DNA of 25,499 nt from Nemertoderma westbladi. Lineage: Eukaryota; Xenacoelomorpha; Nemertodermatida; Nemertodermatidae. The notes beneath the pieces are model-generated. The model was not told the origin of the DNA, did not search any database, and saw nothing but the letters and a program-made list of their open reading frames with translations. Each line of letters opens with the position of its first letter. Positions within the stretch are counted from its first letter, which is position 1. Made by a program: the position numbers and the translations under genes. Positions 1 to 9,477 of the stretch are shown piece by piece. Location of the stretch: NCBI GenBank assembly GCA_032718475.1, contig JAUCBJ010007443.1, forward strand, positions 64,001 to 89,499. Direction: 5' to 3'.

Positions 1-1243
1 GCATACTTTCATTATATGGGATTCCTGATGAAATTATTGCAGCAATCAGATCAGTATACAATGGTTCGACAACATTTGTGTCTACTGTTGACGGTGACAC
101 AGAACCATTTGAAGTGTTATGGGGCGTCCTCCAAGGAGACACACTTGCACCATTCTTGTTCATTATTGTGGTTGACTATGTTCTACGCATGTCCTTAGAT
201 CATCATAATGATGATGGGGTGATGATAACTCCACCTACTGGCTCCAGAAGTCGTGGAAATCCTGCCAAGTACCTAACTGATCTAGACTTAGCTGATGACT
301 TAGGAGTACTCTCAGAATCACTAGAGGGAGCCCAACGTCATTATTGTGGTTGACTATGTTCTACGCATGTCCTTAGATCATCATAATGATGATGGGGTGA
401 TGATAACTCCACCTACTGGCTCCAGAAGTCGTGGAAATCCTGCCAAGTACCTAACTGATCTAGACTTAGCTGATGACTTAGGAGTACTCTCAGAATCACT
501 AGAGGGAGCCCAACGGCTCCTCAGCTCACTAGAACATGCTGCTTCTAGTGTTGGTCTTTTTATTAACTCCAGAAAGACAAATTCTGACAGTTAACTTTGA
601 AAGTCCTCAGCAAGTCTCTGATCGGATGAGCATAAGCTCAAAGGATGGTATGCTTGAGCATGTGGACGACTTCTGTTACCTGGGATCATGGATCCGGAAG
701 TCAGGTGAAGACCTTCGAATACGTAAGGGAAAGGCATGGGCAGCCTTGAATAGGCTTTCCAGGATTTGGAAGTCACCGAGAATTAATCGGAAACTTAAGG
801 TCCGATTATTTAGAGCAGCAGTAGTTCCAGTACTCCTCTACGGGAGTCCATGCTGGGCTCTAACTGCTGAGGACACCAAATCTCTGGATGGCACATTCAC
901 AAGAATGCTACGCCGGGTTCATGGTGTCAAGTACAATGCACACATCTCCAACCAGACACTATATAACATTGGAGGTGTCTCATTGGTTCCCCCAAGCTTG
1001 ACACTAGAACAAAATCGCCTCCACTTTGCAGGACATTGCTTTCGCCGTGAGGACCAGCCAGTGCATAATCTTGTACTTTGGCAGCCTCATGGAGTAAATA
1101 AGCATTGTGAACAGCCCATGACTTTCTTGAGACGTATCTTAAAGGACACTGGCCTTAAAGATGCGGATGATCTAGCAAATGTCATGGGTGATAGGGAGTT
1201 GTGGCGGTGCAATTTTGTTGACAAGCCGGCACAGCATTCTTAG
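1..1243 (+). pseudogene. LINE-1: 3' half of RTE-like non-LTR retrotransposon RT (broken)
   Basis: Remnant of a LINE polyprotein that would nick DNA and reverse-transcribe its own RNA at the target. The frame is open from base 3 and enters the fragment inside the RT palm: GVLQGDTLAPFLF near 120-155, then a LADD form of the catalytic YADD box (LDLADDLGV near 284-310). After the duplication the frame resumes from 346 to 594, with a further shift near 580-595 into the frame ending at 1243. That last part holds the YLGSW block (about 678) and the LLYGSPCWALT and RMLRRVHGV C-terminal blocks usual in this group of LINEs, often catalogued as endonuclease-reverse transcriptase. No endonuclease is present because the element is cut by the window edge. 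The stop at 1243 fits the natural C-terminus. Clade name (RTE-like) is from memory of motifs and uncertain; identity as a LINE RT is secure. Confidence 0.9.
160..515 (+). repeat. Perfect 178-bp tandem duplication inside the LINE-1 RT
   Basis: Bases 160-337 and 338-515 are identical by eye over the full 178 bp. The unit covers the end of the GDTLAPFLF block through the LADD box to EGAQR. Since 178 is not a multiple of three, the second copy is read one frame over, so the first frame dies at 353 and the same protein segment reappears in another frame from 346. The absence of any mismatch implies a recent event or an assembly artefact. Confidence 0.95.
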
Positions 1244-1287
1244 AAATGCAGCTGCAATGCAGCATGCCGATCCTAGTAGTAGTAGTA
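1244..1287 (+). repeat. LINE-1 3' end with (TAG)n tail
   Basis: The stop at 1243 is followed by a short GC-balanced 3' UTR with gcagctgcaatgcagca, then about four TAG units at 1276-1287. A short microsatellite tail instead of poly(A) is typical of RTE-like LINEs. It marks the probable 3' boundary of LINE-1. The 5' target-site duplication lies outside the window and cannot be checked. Confidence 0.55.
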
Positions 1288-3613
1288 TACGACATTAGAT
1301 GTCTTGGATTATAGAAGCATAAAACTGTTATCAATGCGAGACAATGCAACGTATACCATATCAACTCATACTTACTTAATTAACTGCACTACTGCGATTC
1401 ACCGCATTATTTTACTGTCTGTTATTAATGGTTTTATATGTTGATGGATATATTGTTATATTTGGAGAATACCGATAAAGAACCCAAAAACCCCAATCTT
1501 CTTGATTACTGAAGGTTAGAGGACAGGGTACCGGTAGCAATTGCGACTTACATTAAAGTGGTTTGGTGTGAATTAAATGCTATTTCATAATACCTACAGG
1601 TGTCAGTTGCGATCCTCCTTATATATGATCAAATTCAGTGACTGTCGGCAGATTAGTGTGAAGTAGTGTAAATTAGTGTGAGGTGGTGTGATTGATAACA
1701 AAGCATCTCCTAAAGAATGCGCCTTTTATGCAATTCAAAGCCATCTAGTTGTGATTAGTATAAGTCATAACTCTGTTTTTTATACTTAAAGCGCCACGTC
1801 CAAAAGGAACTGTTAATATTTCCCCGAAAGTAAATATATTGTCAGAGATTATATAGTAATGATCAATCGAATAATACAGTAGGTCTGCAACGCAATAATA
1901 AGTCCAAGCTCCCGAATCCAGTCTCCCTTAACAGTGGGTGAATGGTCGCGCATAGACTGGCTTCGGCTAATGTTATTTCAGTGTAATAAATAATAGTAGG
2001 CTAAAGTCGATTTATAAACTAGAAGACACCTAAAATTGGCAGGTTAAACTGTTAAAGGTCTAAAAGCGCGAACAATAACAGTTTTGTTTTTCTTTATTGC
2101 ACGTAGACAATAAATTCGAATGTACCGGTCGGACGGTAACCTGTAGGCCTAACTGCCTAACCACCCTAACCAGTACTTGCGGGTACCCAGTATTATTTCG
2201 ATTGTGTTATTTGTATAGTGGTAGGCGTTTAAGAGATTAGGGACTGTACACCCCTTATTTCTTTTAGAGCTTATTTATTTCTGTCAGTTTTATTTATCTG
2301 TAAGTTAATATTGAGCAGAAGGCGTGTGAACCTGCTCAAATTGTACAAATAATTTGTAGGCTGGATTGTTGTCTGGCTGTTGTAAGGTCTGAAGAGATTG
2401 CAGTGGGTGTAGAGTGTATGTCCGATAAAGTACTAGTTAGGAACGTGGGGGCATCCAGTGCTGTAAGGTAAATCCCCCCCCCCCGAAAGAATAAGTCGTA
2501 CTACTCGGTTAGAACGCATACTAACTAACCATTTCGGAGTCTGCATATACTGTAGTTTATTTAGGCTTGATAGTAGTCTGCCAGCGTTTGGTCTGTATTT
2601 TGTTTGTGTAGTCTGTACGGGTAGCGTAATATTTATTATTCAGAGTATATGCGATTATTCGCAACATACACATCCCCAAGTTTATTCCTACAGTAATTGT
2701 GCTTGTTATACATACCGTTATAGTTAAATTAACCCCGGTACTACATCAGGGCTGCTTGGCGTAGGTAAAGACTGGTGATTTTATGCTCTAGTCACTCCAG
2801 CAGATACCATGGTTCTTTTAGCTGTACAAGTATATTTAACTGCTGGTTATTTGTTGTATAAGTACTTGTACCTAATTTAGGGTTTAGAGTACAGTATTTT
2901 CCGAAGGTAATTTAGTTTGTAGGCAGTATAGTTGTGCTGTAAAGTGGTTAATAGGCACGTTAGCTCTGGTTGGCTGCGGTAATTAACTTCTAGGTAGGGA
3001 CACTCCGGGTACATAACGTAGTACTTATAGTGCTGTAAAGCAAAAAGGCTATAAGTCATCAGACGGTGGTATTTTCTTATCTGGACAACACAGTGTATTT
3101 ACTACTGCTTAATTATTTTCAAATACCGTAGTATCCTGTCCGTTTGTAATAACCAGAAATTCTAACTCCCTGTTAGACTGGTTTGTAGATTCCCTGTAAA
3201 ATCACCCTAAAATTTGTACGTGTAATTTGTCATTGTTTATTTAGAGATTGTAATCTCACCTCATAATTGTAAGTAATTAGTAGTAATAAGTAACTTAGTA
3301 AAGTAGAATTATTTGTTTTAGTGTCCAACAGGTAACACTCCACTGAGAGCATTTAGCTTCTGTGTAGTGACCCCATAACCAGAAACAATAACATTTGTTT
3401 CAAATATTGGAAAAAACCCTTGTACAGGTATAAATATATTATAAATCAACTCAAACCGATTTATAAAATAATAGGCCTGTTATCCATCAATTAGGTCTTA
3501 ATATCAGTTGGACTACTGCTTAATAACGGTAATAAAGTAAAGGAAAGTAACCTTTAAATTCAGAAATTCAGTTATTATAAAATAATTGACATACCGGTAT
3601 TTACGATAGGCCT
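1288..3613 (+). mobile_element. Repeat R, left copy, first segment (non-coding)
   Basis: No convincing ORF. From about 1430 it aligns with 22940-25390 in direct orientation with many substitutions and small indels. Shared landmarks include tttaagagattagggactgt (near 2228 and 23741), gcgattattcgcaacat (near 2650 and 24446) and the end block ataccggtatttacgatagg (3591 and 25371). Bases 1288-1429 match the other copy only weakly. It holds an 11-C run at 2474-2484 and a short GTGTGA-rich stretch near 1655-1690. R may be LTR plus untranslated leader of the BEL element downstream, or an independent repeat. The copy is interrupted at 3614-3624 by LINE-2 and resumes at about 9250. Confidence 0.8.
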
Positions 3614-3624
3614 ATTATATATAT
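3614..3624. repeat. Left target-site duplication of LINE-2
   Basis: attatatatat, repeated exactly at 9239-9249, flanks the LINE-2 insertion. The uninterrupted R copy at 25392-25402 shows a single site (attat followed by ctttat). The sequence is low-complexity, but its position at both ends of the R break supports it. Confidence 0.8.
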
Positions 3625-3924
3625 GTATACTGTGTGTTCGTAGATTTCACAAAAGCCTTCGATTCGGTTGATCGTCAGCTTTTAATGAAGAAGCTATCAA
3701 TATGCGGGGTAAGCAGAAAGTTCATTACCGTGCTGTGGTCTATACTAGCGGTAAACTATGTATGCATTTGTGTCGGAGGATATGTAATAAATCCCATAGC
3801 ACAGACCATTGGAGTTCTCCAAGGGGATAAGCTGTCACCATTACTGTTTAGCATATTTGTATATGATCTACCAGCAGCAATCGCATTAGCGTCATGTTAT
3901 GTACTTATGTACGCAGATGATTTA
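3625..3924 (+). pseudogene. LINE-2 RT, 5'-truncated, part 1 (up to YADD)
   Basis: Coding sequence is open from the first base after the target-site duplication, with no start codon of its own, as in ordinary 5' truncation during target-primed reverse transcription. Visible RT blocks: FVDFTKAFDSVDR (about 3637-3675), GVLQGDKLSPLLF (about 3811-3849) and LMYADD with the catalytic aspartates at 3916-3921. The Leu codon at 3922-3924 is the last host codon. The frame then runs into the AT tail of an antisense LINE and becomes nonsense. The same reading resumes at 8300. There are no stops or frameshifts in this part, so it was probably open when interrupted. It differs from LINE-1 and LINE-3 and I cannot assign its clade. 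Confidence 0.9.
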
Positions 3925-4137
3925 TTATTATTATTATTATTTTATTTATTTCAGCATCAAATATTCATATTATATACATTAAATATCAGTGCCATATCTA
4001 TAAAAACACTAATGGTAGGGAATTTCTGCACAATTAGTAAAATGGGTCTAAAAAATGAAACATAGGTGAAATAAAAAGCGTCAAGTTGCACGTGAGTAAC
4101 ACCACCGCTTAAAAGTATCGTACATTGTAGACAATGG
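3925..4137 (-). repeat. 3' UTR and (AAT)n tail of the antisense LINE
   Basis: Between the ORF2 stop and the host LINE-2 break. On the plus strand it begins with a run of TTA units (3922-3942) followed by tttatttattt, which is an AAT/AAAT tail on the element's own strand. Short ORFs crossing it have no recognisable motifs. Confidence 0.75.
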
Positions 4138-6963
4138 TCAGCAAGTGTTACGTACACATATTAAAATAGAATTAGATGACAAATTTACACGAGTATGCAA
4201 ACTAAAAAGTGATATTCTAAAAATCTCTTTAAGAGAGCGGATATTAAAATTTACCAACATTTGACTCGCACTATTAATCTCGTCGGTCTCCTTATTGTAT
4301 AATTTAATATTAAATAACGACCGGACAGATTTATTAATGGCAGTGTGCAGTTTGTTAAAACTTGACTGTAAAAAATATACATCAGACCACAACGCACAGC
4401 AATAGATTGACGAACAGTAACTGTTAAACAGTACTTTCTTAACTTTATCAGAACAGTTACTGAAGCGTCTAATCAAGGAATTGGCTCTAGCATAAAAAAG
4501 TCTAGTTTGTGCCAATATATCACAGTCGTCAGAAAAATCGCTGGAAATAATATGCCCTAAGTATTTAAAACATTCTACATTACTCAACTGTTTACAATCT
4601 AGGTTAATGGACGGCGGGCCAAATGTACCTTTCCTTAATTTACTACGAAAAAACATACATTTAGATTTCTTTGCGTTGAAGGTCATGCTATTATCCTTAG
4701 CAAAGTTTACACAAATATTAACAAGAGACTGTAACGAATGTGGGTTTACGGTTATGAGGCAAATATCATCAGCGTATATCAAGTGATTAATAACTGAGCC
4801 ATTTAGTGTACAACCTAACTCGGATGAAGTTAAATCTTTACTTAGGTTATCAATAAAAAAGTTAAATAAAAGAGGTGAAATCGGGCTGCCCTGTTTAACA
4901 CCATTAGTGCAATTAAAACTGGGGGAGGTATATCCCCCCCATCTGACAAACATTGACTGCTGAGCGTACATATAGGATAAAATTCGAATAATAAAAACTG
5001 GTACTTTACTCTTAACTAATTTCGTAAATAATATACTATGCTGTACACAATCGAATGCTTTAGATGCGTCCAGAAAACATACATAAACATTATTACCATG
5101 ATTCAAATAATAGTTAATAATTTCCTTAATGGTGTAAGCACAGAGCTCAGTACCACATCCTTTTTTGAAACCAAACTGATTGGCTGTTGTTGACAAAAAG
5201 TTAATTATTCGCGTTAAAATTAAGTGCTCGAAAAGTTTACATATTATATTGCTAACGGCAATGGGCCTGTAGTTGGACTTATCCTTAGTATCGCCACATT
5301 TATCCTTTATTATAGGGAAAATAACTGACGTTATAAGATCCTTTGGGAGAACCCCATGTACATTACACGCACTGAGCAATAAGGATAGACAGACAATGAT
5401 ACGGCCACTGGCGAATTTTAGATGCTCCGCAGTTAGATTATCCGGTCCGGCAGCTTTATTGCGCTCCAACTTAGCTAGGGCTTCAGTTAACTCGGTGGAG
5501 GAGAATATCATGTCCGCGGAGTAATCAATGTGTTCAAACACGTCTTTGTATGTTGGTTTGGGTTCCTCCCCTTGCGAGTCCTCCTCCTCCGGGAACATGT
5601 TGAAAACCCCTTCATAATGAACTCCCCACATATCAGCTATGTCCGAAGCACCGGAGACACCATCTACAGTAGGCGGAAGAGGTACCTGCTGATTGTTAAT
5701 GCGACGCACGTTAGACCAGAACTTATAACAGTCCTTGTCATATAGGGATTGCGCGATCCGGTCTGCTTTTATCTTATCCGAGTTACGCTTGATCGATCGT
5801 AGGCGCCGCTTAAATTGCGCCCTAGATATACTCATGAGGCGAAACTGGGGACCCTCCCGGGGGCTCCCAAGTGAGCGCCAGCAGATAAATGACTCTCGTG
5901 CAATTCGGTGCAGTTGTTCGACCTCCTCACTCCAACCAGGGATGTTGTGTGAGTCAATTCGCATGTCGGAGGAACCCTCTGTACATGGGATATGGGTTGT
6001 TGCAGCTGTGAGAAGTGATGACCTTATACGGGAGTAAAATTCGGCCAGATCGGCACAGTGTGACTCGTTATCACATTGAGGGTCCCGACAAGATAGTGCA
6101 TCGTGTGGGATAGCGCAGTCCCCGAGTAGGAGGCCTGTATAAGACTGGTACCCGGAGAGATGGTAATCTGTCGCCTTATTCCAGCGAGGCAGCTTTGAGC
6201 GGACCGGTATTTCCTGCTCATTCGAGTTGGGAGGATTTATTGAACTTGAGGTATCAACGTCGATTATCATAGGTAAATGATCGTCGAAAGTAGTTGAGTA
6301 CTCAACAACAATGTTGTTCACCCGATCGCACATGCTCCCTGAACATACGCAGTGATCTAACCAGGATACTGAGTTGTTGGCAGAGCTAACGAAAGTGAAA
6401 GTATCACTTGGGAGTCTGGATGTATCCAGGATTGTTAGGCCTACATCCGAACACGATTGAGTTAGTTCCTCGAAGAATCGCCTCGAGGGGTGTGCATTAA
6501 AATCGCCCACTATGCATATATCATAGTGATTGATAGTTTCAACTATAGTGGTTAACTTTGCTAAGTAATTCATATAATCATCAAGATTCTCACACGTTTC
6601 ATATGGTAAGTAAACATTAATAAGTATAAAATCTTTCCCAGAACTCGCGGGGGAAACCTTTAGGACCATGATCCGTGGATCAGAATCATCAATAACTTTA
6701 ACACAATCAGCACCGTGGCTCATTCTCCACAAAACTCCCAGACCCCCATAAGGACGACCGGTTAGGATGCCGTTTTGGAAATCAACAGGAGAAGAACCCG
6801 TAGCATAGAAATCCCGGTGAAGCCGCTTTAGAACATGGAGTTCCTGTTTAGGTAATAAAGTCTCCTGTAGGAGAATAATGTCGCAGGATTTGGCTAAAGT
6901 CGAGATCACGTGTTCACTGGATAACGTTCGTACAGAGTTTGCATTATATGTGGCTATCTTCAT
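4138..6963 (-). CDS. LINE ORF2: APE endonuclease plus reverse transcriptase (intact)
   Basis: Intact 941-codon polyprotein that nicks target DNA and copies element RNA. An N-terminal APE-like endonuclease spans about residues 1-235: TYNANS (5-10), LLQETLL (31-37), GDFNAH (153-158), SWLDHCV (200-206) and DDHLPM (227-232), giving the Asn, Glu, Asp/Asn and Asp-His positions expected for catalysis. A linker of about 250 residues follows. The RT has NYRPIAVSN (564-572), FLDASKAFD (630-638), GVKQGSPISPLLFN (688-701), the catalytic YADD (730-733) and YLGH (801-804). The tail is Cys- and Ser-rich without a clear zinc knuckle. The start is the Met 36 bases after the ORF1 stop, directly before the endonuclease fold. 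Motif style fits the CR1/Rex1 group. No stop or frameshift is visible, so it could encode active enzyme, though activity is not shown. Confidence 0.95.
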   Translation of the reverse strand: MKIATYNANSVRTLSSEHVISTLAKSCDIILLQETLLPKQELHVLKRLHRDFYATGSSPVDFQNGILTGRPYGGLGVLWRMSHGADCVKVIDDSDPRIMVLKVSPASSGKDFILINVYLPYETCENLDDYMNYLAKLTTIVETINHYDICIVGDFNAHPSRRFFEELTQSCSDVGLTILDTSRLPSDTFTFVSSANNSVSWLDHCVCSGSMCDRVNNIVVEYSTTFDDHLPMIIDVDTSSSINPPNSNEQEIPVRSKLPRWNKATDYHLSGYQSYTGLLLGDCAIPHDALSCRDPQCDNESHCADLAEFYSRIRSSLLTAATTHIPCTEGSSDMRIDSHNIPGWSEEVEQLHRIARESFICWRSLGSPREGPQFRLMSISRAQFKRRLRSIKRNSDKIKADRIAQSLYDKDCYKFWSNVRRINNQQVPLPPTVDGVSGASDIADMWGVHYEGVFNMFPEEEDSQGEEPKPTYKDVFEHIDYSADMIFSSTELTEALAKLERNKAAGPDNLTAEHLKFASGRIIVCLSLLLSACNVHGVLPKDLITSVIFPIIKDKCGDTKDKSNYRPIAVSNIICKLFEHLILTRIINFLSTTANQFGFKKGCGTELCAYTIKEIINYYLNHGNNVYVCFLDASKAFDCVQHSILFTKLVKSKVPVFIIRILSYMYAQQSMFVRWGGYTSPSFNCTNGVKQGSPISPLLFNFFIDNLSKDLTSSELGCTLNGSVINHLIYADDICLITVNPHSLQSLVNICVNFAKDNSMTFNAKKSKCMFFRSKLRKGTFGPPSINLDCKQLSNVECFKYLGHIISSDFSDDCDILAQTRLFYARANSLIRRFSNCSDKVKKVLFNSYCSSIYCCALWSDVYFLQSSFNKLHTAINKSVRSLFNIKLYNKETDEINSASQMLVNFNIRSLKEIFRISLFSLHTRVNLSSNSILICVRNTC

Positions 6964-6999
6964 AATTGGTTAATTAATTAGGTAGGCCCTATATGAAGA

Positions 7000-8130
7000 T
7001 TACTTAAGAGAAGCGACAGGGACTCGGGTTGTACGACTATTGGATCCAATCCACTCACGAATTAACGCATTCTCTGGCCACTTATCACACGATAATTCGT
7101 CCAACAGAACAGCTGTGTCAGATTGAGTACACGTAAGCTTAAATGAGGAGTAAGAATCAAATCGGGTCCTTATAACTTCGCATTTACAATCTACATTGAA
7201 GTTTGTCTTGACATAATCAATAACTACATCCGTAGGTGTACCGAGTTCTAGTCGAGTAAGGAATATTGAGGATTGTCGAACGGCGCCGCGAAGCTTTAGA
7301 TCCGCACCGGTTAACTTTCCAAAAATAGGTTTTGGCTTCACCCTCGCAGTTCGACCACCTGTCGCTGGCGAACCACGTTGCACTGGACGATTATTCCGAC
7401 CGACTGTAACCATTGGCCTATCCGAATCATCCCGAATCGTTATACATTCGTTCACCAACTGGTCCACAACGTCCGAACCCGAAGGTTCAGCCAACAGGCC
7501 ACTCGCTCCGCCACTGGTGTTAGCTGATTTATCCGCCAACCCCAGCGTGGCAGAGATTACAGGTTGTGAGCTCTTTTGCGGACCCCTCTTACGGTGCTTC
7601 GAAGAGTTCCCTGACTCAGGATTACCAGATACGTTGACCTCGGCCGCGTCCCGGTAGCTGCGCCGGAGGGCGGAAGCTGGCGATGCCGATAGCTGCGAGG
7701 ATTCCAGAGTTGTGACGCGACGTTTCAGATCGCCTAGTTCCTTAACTAAGCTTGCGAGCGTGGAAGAAGTGGGGCTCACCGGTGGTAGCCGACTGGAGTC
7801 ATCAAACACGAAGTGTGGATGGGGATTCAAGTTCTTGAAGCCATCCAATTCAAATATATTTATAATATCCGCAGTCAACTTTTGGCGTCTATTCTCACCC
7901 GAGTATTTAGTGCTGAACTTCTTTGAAACGTCACGATCCGAATCAAAAAGAGCTACTAGCACACTCCGGGCTGCATCAATATCCTTAGTTGCAAAATGCG
8001 GCCAGCAGACAATTTGGTCCACCAGCTCGTCGTAAATCGACCCCTTTTGTAGTCTCTCCCAGATGAAGCAAAGAATAGGATTGAGAATGAGTTTATCTTC
8101 ACCCTCACCCATGACTACAAAGCGACTCAT
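7000..8130 (-). CDS. LINE ORF1: RNA-binding/gag-like protein (intact)
   Basis: 376-codon ORF upstream of ORF2, in the position of the LINE nucleic-acid chaperone. Three parts are visible. An N-terminal acidic/hydrophobic domain covers about residues 1-120. A short heptad-like stretch, LVKELGDLKRRVTTLESSQ (about 128-147), may form a coiled coil for oligomerisation. A low-complexity Ser/Gly/Pro region is followed by a C-terminal domain with YSSFKLTC and WPENALIREW, a pattern I recognise from ORF1 proteins of invertebrate LINEs; its function is unknown to me. No CCHC knuckle is seen. The start Met at 8130 is the first in a frame preceded by non-coding sequence. The ORF is undamaged, matching ORF2. 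Confidence 0.85.
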   Translation of the reverse strand: MSRFVVMGEGEDKLILNPILCFIWERLQKGSIYDELVDQIVCWPHFATKDIDAARSVLVALFDSDRDVSKKFSTKYSGENRRQKLTADIINIFELDGFKNLNPHPHFVFDDSSRLPPVSPTSSTLASLVKELGDLKRRVTTLESSQLSASPASALRRSYRDAAEVNVSGNPESGNSSKHRKRGPQKSSQPVISATLGLADKSANTSGGASGLLAEPSGSDVVDQLVNECITIRDDSDRPMVTVGRNNRPVQRGSPATGGRTARVKPKPIFGKLTGADLKLRGAVRQSSIFLTRLELGTPTDVVIDYVKTNFNVDCKCEVIRTRFDSYSSFKLTCTQSDTAVLLDELSCDKWPENALIREWIGSNSRTTRVPVASLK

Positions 8131-8299
8131 TCACCAATCTGATAATACAGCAATATGTAATATATTATATTCGTACGGTAGGTATGTACAGCAGTGTACA
8201 GCAGTCAGTACTCAATAGGCTACTGGCAGACTATAATGATATCGCATCGGCTACTATCTATAGTATCCGAATAAGCCGTATGTGATTTTTTTTAGTAAT
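8131..8299 (-). promoter_or_regulatory. 5' UTR of the antisense LINE
   Basis: About 170 non-coding bases between the LINE-2 break and the ORF1 start. It would hold the internal promoter if the element is full length. A tandem tgtacagcag repeat lies near 8187-8206. No canonical core promoter motif is certain. Confidence 0.45.
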
Positions 8300-9061
8300 T
8301 TAGTAATATATGGAGAATCAATCAACGACGTGCAGGCCTCTCTTAACAAACTTGCTGATTTCTGCTTGTTAAATAAATTATCAGTTAATCTCACAAAGAC
8401 TAAAGCTGTGAAATGTAGAAACGGAGGACGTTTTTCAAACAATGATGTTTTACTATTTAATGGAAAACAAATACAATTCGTAAGAAGTTTCGAATACCTC
8501 GGAGTAATTTTGTCAACCCAAAATGGTCCATCGGCTCATTACCAACACTTATATAATAAAGGAATAGCATGTTGTGCTCGCTTGGCTTGTAAAGTTAAGT
8601 TGACCTCGATCTCGATGCGTTCAGCAAAGAGGTTGTGGCTAGGCATTATCCGACCTACAGTGACTTATGGGTGTGAGATATTTACAACAGGTGATCTTGA
8701 TGGCTTGGATCATGTGAGACGGACCCGCGCGTTTTACTGGAAGATGTGGGCGGGTATCTCAAAGTACTCCTCTTCAACGGACTTACTCGAAGTTATCGAT
8801 AATAACGGCACGGGCAGCACTGGCCTAGACATCGAGCCCCTATACGGGTTTAGGCGTCGCGCGGCCGCTCAGATGATCGTTAACGGTTGCCACCAACGAT
8901 GCTGCGACACGCCAAAATGCTGGCGACCGACTGATACCTGCATATGCAAACTGTGTCACCGCGCTGCGGATACGAACTTACATTATACAATCTGCGAGGG
9001 GATCCCACCAAACACCACATCCTTACGGAAAGCAATATTTTTAATGACCCTGGAACTCTAA
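8300..9061 (+). pseudogene. LINE-2 RT, part 2 (from just after YADD to the C-terminus)
   Basis: Continues the reading broken at 3924: LVIYGESINDV follows YADD directly, then SVNLTKTKAV, FEYLGVILST (about 8490-8520) and the C-terminal thumb/tail. The last part has a Cys/His cluster, CICKLCHRAADTNLHYTIC (near 8938-8994), resembling a C-terminal zinc knuckle of some LINEs. It ends at a natural stop at 9061 with no internal stops. Together with 3625-3924 it forms about 350 codons of one LINE without damage other than 5' truncation and the nested insertion. The Met-like start that a gene finder would choose at 8282 is an artefact of the insertion edge. Confidence 0.9.
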
Positions 9062-9238
9062 TACTTTTAATAATAATATGCAATAATAATAATAATTTTA
9101 ATAACTTTATTTATTTATTTTAATAATTTAGTAAACCACCTCTTAACAACCTACCTAGTTTATGCGCTACCAACAGTATATTCTACATGCATATTTCATC
9201 TTATTTATCCGAATGTTTGGATGATAATTAAATAATTC
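9062..9238 (+). repeat. LINE-2 3' UTR with AAT/TTA-rich tract
   Basis: AT-rich, with several (aat) units around 9069-9105 and tttatttattt at 9107-9120. It runs to the right target-site duplication at 9239-9249, so it is the 3' end of LINE-2. Confidence 0.7.
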
Positions 9239-9249
9239 ATTATATATAT
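9239..9249. repeat. Right target-site duplication of LINE-2
   Basis: attatatatat, identical to 3614-3624. R sequence resumes immediately afterwards (tttatataaattt...gctgaaattat), matching 25397 onward in the other copy. Confidence 0.8.
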
Positions 9250-9477
9250 TTATATAAATTTAGGCTGAAATTATATACCGGTATTCTGTGACTAAACCTA
9301 GTTTGTAACAATACTTATATATACTATAAGTGTATACCGGTATTAATATATTATATATATCGCGTTACATTGAGTAACGGTATTGGTAATTGATCACTAG
9401 GCTTATAGTGCATATTGAATTACTATACTTGCTTTAACTTTAGTTATAGTAGTAGGCCTTCAACTGTATAATCAAAC
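9250..9477 (+). mobile_element. Repeat R, left copy, final segment, and leader before BEL gag
   Basis: Bases 9250 to about 9350 align with 25400-25499: gctgaaattat, a first ataccggtat, atatatactat and a second ataccggtat. The last about 128 bases (9351-9477) have no counterpart because the right copy leaves the window there. They lead into the gag start codon. I looked for a primer-binding site; tggtaattgatc at 9384-9395 begins with TGG, but I cannot match it to a tRNA. No LTR end could be fixed. Confidence 0.6.

Larger units (their letters stand above)
3925..8299 (-). mobile_element. Near full-length antisense CR1/Rex1-like LINE nested in LINE-2
   Basis: About 4.4 kb on the minus strand: 5' UTR (8299 to 8131), ORF1 (8130-7000), a 33-base gap, ORF2 (6963-4138), then about 190 bases of 3' UTR and an (AAT)n-type tail seen on the plus strand as ttattattattattattatt at 3925-3942. 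The left and right ends meet LINE-2 coding sequence at Leu 3922-3924 and Leu 8300-8302; attta (3920-3924, 8298-8302) is the only exact duplication. Both ORFs are uninterrupted, so this may be the youngest and potentially most complete element here. The clade is inferred from ORF2 motifs. Confidence 0.88.

Noticed and set aside
2474-2484. Run of 11 C as a functional signal
   Set aside because: Homopolymer; right R has only five C at the same place, so slippage or sequencing error is likelier.
3925-4157. Short ORFs on both strands around the LINE-2/antisense LINE junction
   Set aside because: They run through the AAT tail and 3' UTR and only appear coding because of junction reading.
5273-6221. 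Plus-strand ORFs of 71-100 codons and a minus-strand 65-codon ORF within the antisense LINE
   Set aside because: Shadows of ORF2 in other frames, with no recognisable motif.
8282-8302. Start of a new gene at 8282
   Set aside because: Upstream codons are insertion edge; the reading is the tail of LINE-2 RT.
9384-9395. tRNA primer-binding site before gag
   Set aside because: Begins with TGG but I cannot match the next bases to a tRNA 3' end with confidence.
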